Translations under genes and position numbers: made by a program | The notes under the pieces: model-generated | The model's input: only the letters and a program-made list of their open reading frames with translations | Told to the model about the DNA's origin: nothing | Database searches by the model: none | Shown: positions 53,401 through 61,400 of the stretch, one piece after another | Layout: each line of letters opens with the position of its first letter | How positions within the stretch are numbered: the first letter of the stretch is position 1 | Assembly: GCA_965644315.1 (NCBI GenBank) | Contig: CBFFRQ010000088.1 | Location: 62,001 to 126,000 of the forward strand | Direction of reading: 5' to 3' | Length of the DNA: 64,000 nt | From: Caecitellus pseudoparvulus | Lineage: Eukaryota; Bigyra: Bicosoecida

Positions 53401-53639
53401 CGAGTTGCGCAAGCCCCACTGAACACAAGCAGGGAGCACCTTTCAGGGCAACTTTCATCCCATCGCAGACTGGCGCCATGGCCGGCCCTGCAGCCTTCCT
53501 AGCCGTGCCCCCCGACGCTGCTCGAACCTTGCAGGAGCTCGGGTACGTGAGGCAAGCCACACGGGCAGCGTCTGATCCGCTGGCCTGGAGGGAGCACGAG
53601 GCATGGGAGGGCGACATGGGTGGTGCCGCACACGCGTGA
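47460..53639 (+). CDS. Large secretory-pathway membrane protein: signal peptide, PQQ-like propeller region, multi-pass C-terminus
   Basis: No family recognised. I prefer ATG 47460 (2059 residues), because it opens a clean signal peptide (MRLSLVLIGLAAVAATQ); ATG 47301 adds 53 residues but lies 4 bases after the previous stop. Residues about 20-1270 are beta-rich. They include PQQ/quinoprotein-like blades (GDWAIVGTAAADHSVFVVDP, VSGAVASRW, TFGTIVALNGLAG-type turns), with many cysteines and N-x-S/T sites, as expected of a luminal or extracellular domain. A single membrane span follows at 1281-1305 (IIVICVAVVLGVLFLGVF), ending in a cysteine pair. About seven to nine further hydrophobic segments lie between 1420 and 1885. 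A cysteine-rich loop (CSTVVCSPTCLHG, KCCSCRARC) sits near 1680-1730. The tail is cytoplasmic and proline-rich. A sensor, channel or transporter-like architecture is inferred. Alternatively, unspliced in-frame introns may inflate it. Confidence 0.62.
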   Translation: MRLSLVLIGLAAVAATQVSQHRAPCPVTSIQVPVGDGVPLLSCGLGQVWAGWQALDPAASSPALTLGSTLCPNRSFVPVPRLPSIPQRPVHLEPMGNSPTAKAVWFNEDQRALMWGDVGSLAAPASACAPSPVGSTGDWIVKKGPYLIHTHDWLEGEVAAAALGQGGAITAVIAGTVGAVAFENTTAQPPAGAPASGGGQVPQRDWYSATAAVQVLRASPGSSNAEATSRVRLTCPGEPLPGSCLPGARDAPAAGVVRDVALVTCVLPCVPGAGALSYTRYTTLVVGVNLTSGAFAWPPSAGVLGSNSDSKLSLPYFTATPPAIVGDWAIVGTAAADHSVFVVDPVSGAVASRWNGSLPALQPPAHNPNAWQSQAVPTLHSSWAVQGNSAYTYSSEGNMLRFDVSPAGGASLRWTFNILQAPEGGVPQWSYEPVPTGKVYNWPTPDAASVQFLAGHTTSAGTCRYLGGGYTWDMSNLRLSSGQRQVMGRVGWAGGRFVRQGEAVVLAELCPAGGACNVSQVLRVPCTFGSCLTALVAAGEGPAHIARAGTPHALVHSASGQSQFHPLPPCGADSEAAAADVSLPASIGFIGPPLLVRGDEAVAPVHVSDDDAADPQRLLYRAVAPTLYDGALHAVDRVTHSAHGPGHVSLNASAWRPAWRVQPDSGCAFLPASPAALQRRFVASYVPSLGACPSQALFGVPQVCINARDAQGRAVLSRVARSVQVVYVCAADGAVMWKSAPAKQWETNAALNAYQAEGGGVSFLRGWYALTNASAEWHPVQPIVTTEFSAGRNATSPSSSGVVPLTLLLSNAFGTIVALNGLAGAPLLPPSAAKLAGSTLLWSSHTSQARHGWRHAPPPRVLQWGTKAHVVSPDSQQHQPAFATTNGPALLRVAGWREGALLAGQGAVTGYWLQGAMGGTFQHHGGRGGWELPEVQSSASGEEGGGAPQTYGSHLYSSSSAYARAATGTTHEGSGWLATSTSYSGQDDIVERGVPGTTAPSEEPGSAAVAADVQVAFFEGIPYVGILTSGRGQTTLLVRPSALFNNANARYLQAARMREMATMRFSECVGGPRSASFLMRPDLDRTFIGCIAGEAGQDLLVSSLHFWSGAPAWRLRVPRAGYATATLRNCTSPPCPGQGYPPGLSNLFILSKSASPAGFATITGVEALRRFSSEQVESGASSLADAVLYVMASDGAGLAVSAGDSSIQWLSSASPAFELDPPSPFAAMDSSAPVARAAPDSASGAMVLGGVHTGLVAVRGEAVQLTFSPVAPLPSTEGLLKTATIIVICVAVVLGVLFLGVFAYAACRQRCCGASTTAALGAPLLTRKVVVEPSDTADSDDAHAAYLQSVADYQQMLWAVVHPAFNIYGAAAVIFSSQGAAAAGDAGTLSATLNRAIGLSSASGEVQDPEAQQAALADQLDTVLILSFFQLALSAFHFVVHIYFFFIALSAAMAYGKGLCSREVGSRYQQLSQANGSVSIGMWPMGIINTLILLVAFNPRDANSWVALVGAVVSWAGSLTVPAVGPAPDASQASITGVNSTASKRASEAQRAARQDPTAVESCTPAWLSSSAGWYVGAVVRGWVALMFVAIFVLFLPLLGLFLQLVAENGQGGHVFTLLAFGVQVPVWVQLGQANGIELHDIASASSTLAALISTAWSVLIILLLPTLYYVSIFTWTRRMPVCSTVVCSPTCLHGTHRVMCGTGASQASDDQKCCSCRARCVPSQRMWDTSPCWGCMGLPPVAAWWLATSAWHSLVVVLVTVALALRLPIVGPSDDAGDFGPTFSTDVFGDFLGTEWYSADLAGPFAPDGMGGPFDPGRESLWPAANTAWYFTLVLQYIVLAPFALCLAYAGVVLTCVLALFVYSLVVLVGFGSLLFFANAMWVYLCQPIIAPPETEVVMSPTRHADASTGHWKCLAPFPDPLRWWGGAIPYCGLFPGMQAVLECLTGRRPDEPSLPLPEARPVPVSMETAKLPPSSPSTTSCASPTEHKQGAPFRATFIPSQTGAMAGPAAFLAVPPDAARTLQELGYVRQATRAASDPLAWREHEAWEGDMGGAAHA

Positions 53640-53655
53640 GGTGTCGCCTCTACCC

Positions 53656-55236
53656 TCATTCTCTCCGTCGGCGCTTGGCGGAGTGACCACCGCCGGTCGC
53701 TGCCGCGCGAGCCTGCGACAGGCTCATGCTGGCAAAGTGCGGCACTTCCCGCACTGCTGCCTCAGCCTCTGCTTCAGACATGCCACTGGATCGCTTGCTT
53801 TCGAACATTGCCAGCCAGGCCTTGGGCTGGCGTGAGCTGTGCGCCGAGCGGCGCTTGTGCTTCGAACTCGCCAAGTGTCGCTCCCAAGACTGCTCACCCA
53901 CACAGTCCACTCCGCATAGCTCACAGGAGTGGACCCGCGTCTCGCTGAGCGAGGCAGCGTCGCTAGCAGACGGGACACTTTGCAGTTCGTTTTCTTTCCC
54001 TGCAAGCAAGTTTCGCACCTGCTCGAAGGCTGGCGCCTGCACGGCCCCCTTCCACGCAGCTGCGTCGCTGGAGTCATACCGGTGCACTGTCAGTCCACGC
54101 CGAATGAAGCGATTACGAATCCAAGATAACTGCTTCATGGCGTATTGCCGAGTTCGTGTCTTGAGAGTGTCCAATGCAGTCTCGAGCAGGGCAGGCTGGG
54201 CTCGCGCAGTCCCTCCCAAATACTCGGCGAATTCTTTGAAGCCGATAGCTTGCAGCGCGCCCATCACGGAAGGGTCGCGGACTTGAGCCCCCGCAGCATC
54301 CTGCTGTGTAGCCAGTGCCTGCCAGCACTCGAGGGTGTCCGTCGACGGCCCGACGAAGGCAGGGTCCAGGCCGGTGGAAGGTTCACCGCCCAACCAGTGT
54401 TGCAGAGCCTGCACCTCCTGCACCAAGCCAGCCTGCACCATGCCATCCACCCGTGCGCTTAAACGCTGGGTCAAAACGTCTCGGCTAGTCTCGGGCCACA
54501 GCACCCTCACAGTGTAAGGGCAGCTCCACTCCGCACAGGCCGTCGCCTGCTCCTTCAGCAGCTGGGACTGCGCCTTGCCGCCGCGCTGCAGCACCTCCAG
54601 ACCACGGCAAATTTTGCGCCAGTCCCTGGGATGAAGACGCCCTGCAGTGGCCGGATCAACGCGCTGAAGCTGGGCATAGGCAGCTGCGATAATCTCATCA
54701 GAGGGTGTGCTGCCGCCAAGCAGCACATGGCGACCGTCCTCCAGCTGCAGACTCGCGGGAGCAGAGGCAGCCTCTGGCGAGTCCTGCAGGATGGTGTCGC
54801 TCAAGAGTGCTTGAGCGTAGTACATGGTGCCGCCAGCAACGACAGGGAGCTTGCCTCGTGCATGGATGCGCTCGATGACTGCCTTTGCAAGCCGCCGAAA
54901 GTCTCGCACGGTGAAGTCGGCATTGGGTGGCAGGAAGGAGAAGAGGTGGTGGGGCACTCCACTGGCTTCCTCCACCGTGGCCTTTGCACTGGCGATGTTC
55001 AAGTGGGTGTGCATCTGGATGGCGTCGCCATTGACGACCTCACCGCCAAATGCCTTGGCCACATCCACAGCAAGCTTCGTTTTGCCTGCACCAGTCGTGC
55101 CGACGACGAAAACGACAGGGGGCCTGGGCAATCCAGCACTGCCCAGCGTGCAAGGGCTGCTAGCTGCAGCCATACCGCATACGCTTTGGATCAGTTGCCT
55201 CCTACTGCTGTATCTGGCCAGCTTTCCACAGAGCAT
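53656..55236 (-). CDS. TRIT1: tRNA dimethylallyltransferase (MOD5/TRIT1/MiaA type)
   Basis: Transfers a dimethylallyl group to A37 of tRNAs reading U-starting codons (i6A37), in cytosol and mitochondria. 526 residues, single exon. The nucleotide loop GTTGAGKTK lies at about residues 47-55. GDAIQMHTHLNIASAK corresponds to the conserved GDSxQVY...T.K segment, PHHLFSFL to the HHL motif, and VAGGTMYYAQALL to the GGTxYY motif. RDWRKICRGLEV and QYAMKQLSWIRNRF complete the core. The C-terminus has a U1-type C2H2 finger (CELCGVDCVGEQSWERHLASSKHK), a feature of eukaryotic MOD5/TRIT1 and not bacterial MiaA. The basic start (MLCGKLARYSSRRQLIQ) could be a mitochondrial signal; a second ATG (residue 22) could give a cytosolic form. 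It overlaps no neighbour; its stop is 16 bp from the convergent membrane-protein gene. Confidence 0.94.
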   Translation of the reverse strand: MLCGKLARYSSRRQLIQSVCGMAAASSPCTLGSAGLPRPPVVFVVGTTGAGKTKLAVDVAKAFGGEVVNGDAIQMHTHLNIASAKATVEEASGVPHHLFSFLPPNADFTVRDFRRLAKAVIERIHARGKLPVVAGGTMYYAQALLSDTILQDSPEAASAPASLQLEDGRHVLLGGSTPSDEIIAAAYAQLQRVDPATAGRLHPRDWRKICRGLEVLQRGGKAQSQLLKEQATACAEWSCPYTVRVLWPETSRDVLTQRLSARVDGMVQAGLVQEVQALQHWLGGEPSTGLDPAFVGPSTDTLECWQALATQQDAAGAQVRDPSVMGALQAIGFKEFAEYLGGTARAQPALLETALDTLKTRTRQYAMKQLSWIRNRFIRRGLTVHRYDSSDAAAWKGAVQAPAFEQVRNLLAGKENELQSVPSASDAASLSETRVHSCELCGVDCVGEQSWERHLASSKHKRRSAHSSRQPKAWLAMFESKRSSGMSEAEAEAAVREVPHFASMSLSQARAAATGGGHSAKRRRRE

Positions 55237-55429
55237 GGGCAGAGCTTGATGAGTTTCAAGCGCGTTTCATGAACTGCTGCGCACCTCTCATGCGAGGGTC
55301 CTCGCCGGCATGCAGGAGAAAGAGGAGGAAACGGAGCTCAACGCTGAGACAAAATTCCATTGCAGCAGTGGCGCGGGCACCAGCCATGGAAATCTGAGTT
55401 TTGCTTGCATTTGACGCTTCACAGCGATT

Positions 55430-58400
55430 TTACCGCCGAGCGACATCCTGGCCCTGCTGGCTCGGGCGTGCCTTTTTGCGCATGCGGTACCCAGCGGCAG
55501 ACGAAGGCTTCCCTCTGGATGAACTGGACAGTGAGTGGTGGTGGCTGTCCTGGGAGTCGTCTGTGCGTGTTCGCGGAGCGTGCAGGCGACGAGGAGGCAA
55601 TGTGTGTGCGGCGCCGCGCGGAGGCAGCCTGGCAGATGGCCGCTGCGGCGGGCCCTCAGGTGGCAGCCGCTGCAGCCTCGCTGCAAAAGTGGACACGCTC
55701 TGCCCTGGATCCCAACGCAACCATGCACCCCCCAGGGCTAGGGCGTGCATCAGCGGCACTCCTGCGCTCACAAAGAGGCTCTCAGGCAGCATGGTGTCGG
55801 ACATCACGCCAGCCTGCCGCAGGAGGAAGGCGATGTCCAAGTTTGCCAGGTTCAAGCGCGGTTTGAACTTAAAAGGCACCTTGTGCCGGCTGTAGTCTGG
55901 CTTGAAGAACAGCCCAGGGGGCTGCGTGGGAGTTGGGTCGGCCTGGCTGGACGCCATGGCCATGCGAAGTGCCTCGGCGGCGGCCTCCGGCCCTGCCAGC
56001 TTGGCGAGGGCAGACTCCCACGCCCGCTGGCGATCCCCCAGAACACCCTTCAAGTTGTTGAGCATTGCCTGGCTGGACACGGCCAGCTTGCTGCCGTGCT
56101 CATCGGGCGTGAACTTCTCAAACAGCGTGCGAGGCGTCAAACCACTGCCGGTGTACCTGTCTAGGTTGGTGCTGGCGACGATGTCCCCAGCGAACGAGGA
56201 CTGAAACACATACTGCACATCTGCTGAGCACACGGAGTCTGTGGGGGGACCAGAGGCTCCCACACCTTCTCCGAGCAGCCCAGCCTGGGCCATGAGGGCC
56301 TCCCGCACCCTGTCCTGGCTAACAACGCCGAAGGGCATGGAGGGCAGGTCGGGTGCCTGGGGGCGCAAGGCTCCGAGCTGGGCACCCGCACTCTGCACCA
56401 CAGCCTGCGAAGTCTGCAGCGTGATCTTGTAGCGTGGGATGCGCAGGATGGTGTCGGAGCGTGTGCCGCTGGCTCCAGCCACCACAGCTGCTATGCTGCT
56501 GCTTGCCGGACTGAAGCCAACGCTCCAGTTTGCGAGTGGCGTGGCGGGGGGCGAGGGGAGGTTCGAGGATGCTTGCCACAAAGTCTCGAAGGACTGCATG
56601 CTGTGCACAATCAGGCGCTCGATGTTGCCTCCCTCCCCTCCAGGCTGCATCTGCCGCAGCCCCAATGTCACCTGCACCGCTTCCACCGCCAGGCGCTCAG
56701 TAACGTACCCTGGCACCGGTGCCGACCCGTACAGCATCGCAGTAAGTTCTCTGATCTGCAGGATGGTTCGCCCGCGAGCTGCAAAAGGCGGCCCGCGCAG
56801 GGCGGGATGAGCTGGCGGCGGGGGCGCACCGCGGGTGCCACCTCGATGTCCTGCGAACGGCATGCCCCCTGGCCCGACCCGCGCAGGCTCTTGTGCAGCA
56901 GTTGACGCAGAGCTCGTGAACGTCAAGTGGGGGTCCAGCTGCCGCGCCAGGCTGGAGACGGCATTAATTGCCTCACGGGCAGCCGCAGTGAGGACTTCCC
57001 GGTTCAGGCTCGTCCACTTCTCTGAAGGTATGCGGATTGCCTCTGGCGTCACCAGCATGGCCAGGCTGTCGATGCTGAGGGACTGCTGCACCTCCAGCGC
57101 CCCCGATGGGTCGTCTTCCATCCATACAACACCTTCCTGCAGGTCCACTTGGGCCAAACACACAGAGGACTGCGGAGGGCGCTGCAGGTACATGGCCTCG
57201 TCAAAGACACGGGCATCCCCCAGCATGCTGTAGGAGCCATGCCCGGTGCTGCTGTACATGCTGCCTTTCACAGCTGCTACTCCGCCGCCCACCGTCAATG
57301 CAACACTCTCTCGCAAGGCCTTTGCGAGCGGGGCAGCGTCTGGCAGTTCAGCGTGGCCTTGCGCTTGCTGTTCTTGCTGCCAGCCACGCAAGTCCACGTC
57401 GTCGTCCACAGCATGCTCCAGAAACAGAGTGCTGTCCTGCACATACCCCACGGACCACAGGTCTCCCCGAGAGGCGACGAGCACTTTCCTGCACAAAAAT
57501 GCGCAGAATGAGCGCCGCCTCGCCAGCAAAGCCTGCACGAGAGGCAGCATCGCAACTGCAACGCGTGTTTCCTCCACCAGCACTGTCGCTGTGACGCGCG
57601 CCGCGCGCTCCATGTGTGACGTGACGCGGACGGTGTCCAGGGCCAGGAGCAGCCGAGCGTCATGCTGCGCGTCTCGAAGCCACTGCAAGGTGCCTTGGAC
57701 GGGAGCGGATTCCTCGGCATCTGGTTGTTCTGCGGCTGGGTCCAGGCTTGCCCGCGGTGTCGGCCCACCGCCAAAGGCGGACTGCAGGAGCGCCTGCGCC
57801 TGCAGAAGGTTGTACACCCAAGCGGTTTGGAAGGACATAATCGCATCGATTTGGTTGCAATCTAACGTCGTCTCGATGCTGTTCACGTGCAGTGTGCCCG
57901 AAACGCTAGGTGGACCGGCCACTCCGGTCAATGGGGCACGGTCGGTGAGGGATGCTGGGAGTGTCAGCTGGTGCACGACCACGTGCAAGGCGATGCTCTC
58001 TCCTGTGCCGAGGCGGGAGGATGCCCTTGGTCGATGGCGTGGCGCGCTGCGACCCCCGCTCGGACTTGCAGCTGCTTGGTCACTGCTAACGAGTTTCACC
58101 TCCAGGCGGGGCAGACACACAAGCGCCGACAACGCAGTGCCCCCCGCAGCATCGTGCACGACAGCCGCAGTAAGTGTCATGGGCCCACCTGCATACAGGT
58201 TACACCAGACGTCAGACGCAACGGGCGCGCAGGTGATTCGGCACTTCAAGTCCCCTTGCCCGTCGAAATGTGCTTCAGGCTGCTGGCCTTCAGCGTCAAT
58301 GAGAAGCTTCAAGGCCATCCCTCGAGGAAGGGCAGCCAGCCACGACTTTGTGGCTGTTTGCTGTGCCTCAGGCGACGCAGTAGCACTTGTTTGAGCGCTG

Positions 58401-61400
58401 CCTTCGCGATGCTGGGTACCATGTCCTCGCCGCTGCACGGCAGTGGCCCCTTTCGAATCGCTCCTGGACATGTGGGCGGTGTCGGTGTCGGCACTGAACG
58501 CTGCAAGCCACTTTCGATGGAAACGCCATGCTCCCCTCATGCTGTTGTATGCTGCAAACGTCTCTTGCCAAAATGCGAAGAGGCTGTGACTGACTTCGAT
58601 GGGCCCGCAGTGCAGTTGAAGCAGCGCAACGTTGTGCAGCGGCACGTGGGCCAGACGCTGCGTCGCAATGCGGGCAGCCGAGGAGTCCCCGACATGGCTG
58701 AAACCTTCCAAGCTCACCGTTGCAGCAGGCATTGGTAGGCGTTGGAGAACTCCAGAGGAGGCGCCATCCGCATCCGAAGCAGCGACTGGGCCGAGGAACT
58801 CAGCGAAGCCCCCCCCAACAACTACGGTCAGTGACACTGCCACGATTGGGTTGACCCACCAAGCGTCGTCCATGTTGCTGGCTCCGCCCACAAAGGTCCG
58901 CGGGTGGGGCAAAGAAGGCGAATATTCATCCCCGTGGGAGAGATCTACGGGTGCAGACTGCTCGCTACGCAGCCTGCCCAGCGTGCGGTCGAGCTGTGCT
59001 GCAGTCGCCTGCCAGCAGGCCAAACACGAAGTGGCAGCAATGACGACTTCCGGCGACACACGAATAACAGGCGCCGCCGCGGAAACGCCGCCAGCACAGA
59101 ACACGAGTGCTCGGGCCTCATGGGAGGTGGGCACCCCTGCCAATGCAACAGAAACCGAGGCCGACAGGGCTGGAAGAAGCATGACATTCCGCAAGGCAAG
59201 AACGTGTTCATCGGGTTGCTTGCCGGGGTCAGAGGGGTCCTCCGGCGTGTGCTGCTGTGCAGCTTCAGCCAGCAGGTGGTCAACACCAGGCCGAACAAAG
59301 CGATCGTACTTGCACCGCGAAGGGCCCTGAGCCACCCAGCCCTGCAAAGACCAGCGTGGTCGACTAAGTATAGCAAGGTTGGACACGTTGGCTTTCATGG
59401 CCACCCCGAAATCCGTGCCTGACAAGTTGGCGAAGCCAAGCGGCAGCTTGAGAGGAGCCCGCCCCGGCAATTCATGCCCGCTGGGCTGTGATACCTGCGA
59501 CACTTCAGCCTCCAGGAGCACTTCCTCCACTGCCAGAGACATGCAGTCGGACACTTCGCTGGGCGCCACATCTGCGGGCGCTTGCCTCGCCGACGTGGCC
59601 GGCAGGTGTGGCAAGCCCTCAACAAACGGCAGGGTCAGGACGGCTCGAGACACAGAGACAGCCGCCGTGACGGCGGGGAGGGCAGCGAAGGAGCCGGCCC
59701 CAGACCACAGCCCCGCGAGTCCATCATCAGACAGGCCACCTTCAGCCCCAGGGTACGCTGCAGGAGCAGCATGATGGTTTCGCCCTGTAGGTGAAGCGGG
59801 TCGGTCGGCAGGCCAAATTTTGGTGGGCAGTGCAACACGGCCACCACGAGGCGCAGTGGACTGCTGAAGCTCAGTTGCATGGCGAATGTACTGTGCGAAC
59901 CGCTCGGTGAGCTCCCTCTGGAAGGACGCAGAGACGCGCGGAGCAGAAGGAAACAAGGTCACGGACGACTTATCGAAAGCCAGCTTCACATGCTTTGTTG
60001 AAGGCACCCCATCTGCACTGGGGGCTGCCTTCGGAGCGTAGGAAAATGAGACGTCAGACGTCGCTCGCCAAGCAAGTGCCGCGCCGCCTGCGATTCCATC
60101 CAAGAACTTCCCGTCGCCTTGTGCCCCTTGCGCAGGTGACGGGACAAGGACACCGAACCCTGCCACCCGCAAAGCAGGGGGAAGATCTTCCATGTGCCCA
60201 TTGCTCACATCACTGCCTGCTCTGGTTCGGTATGCGTGCGGCAAGCCTGCCGCAGCTGCGCTGGCAGCAGCGACCAGGGACGAATCTTGAGGCAGGAGCT
60301 TAAGCGGAATCCCGCCCACCCCAAACACTAGTGGCAGTGTGTGACTGGCGCCCTGCTTGGAAATCCCGGCTGCGAGAGCCGCAGCGGAGTGAACACTGGG
60401 CGCTGCGAGGGACCTGGGCAGCCCAGAAAAATCGGCTGATGGGTCGTGCTCCTCCGCAACGTGATGCCACAAGCTAGAAGCCAGTCGGGTCCCATGGTAC
60501 CGCACAGAAAGGCTATCAAGGGTGGCAGTTGGTGGGAGGCAGACGTGTAAGACTTGCATGCCCGTTTGCACTCGGAGACTGCAAGCCTGTGGGGCAGAAC
60601 CAACTTCGATGGGCAGCGTGATCTGCCCCTTGAATGCCGGCTGAAACAAGATTACTTCTAGAGCCCCTAGGCTGGGTTCAGCCGGTTGCACGGGGAAGGC
60701 GGAGCGCACAGAAGAGCTGGTTGCGCCTAGATCATGGCCCTGGGCAGGCCTCTGGTGAGCTGCCCACTGCTCCTGCAATGCACCCAGCACCCCAACCGCA
60801 CGTTCGATTTCCCCCTGTAATGAGGCTTGGACCTGCAGCAACTCTGACACTAAGTCTTGTGAGACCGAGAAGTCAGCTTCTTCAAAGCGCAGCAGCAGCT
60901 GAATCTTGGCAGCTTCCCCTGCCCAGTCCTCAGACACCTCGCGAACAACCTGCGCTGACACAGGCGGCAGCTTCAAGCGGTGCGGGGTGGCCTGGTCCTC
61001 CTGTCTGCGCCCGGAGAGGCGCGACTTCAGCCTTCGCTGCGCTTCCACTGCATGGCTCCTGAGGTGCATGCGCACGGCGTCAGTGGCAGGGTGGCCATGT
61101 GCAGGGGCGACTGCAGAAGCCGAGGCCTGCAGCCATGACAAGTCGTACTGGCACCCGAGGGTGGGGGTCAACTGCAAGTGAAAGGAGGCCTTGTTCAAGA
61201 GCAAGTGTGCTCTATGAATGCCCAGGAGCGCAAAGAATGACGACTGCCGCGTGGCCTGCGATGGCGGCACTGGCAAGCTTGCTGGCACCAGGGCAGCAGT
61301 GTGCAGGGTGGCCAGCGTTTGCAACCACTCTGCTGCAAATGACGTGGCACTGTCGGTCTGCAAGGCATGTAGCGGAACATGGGACTTGACTGCGTTCACA

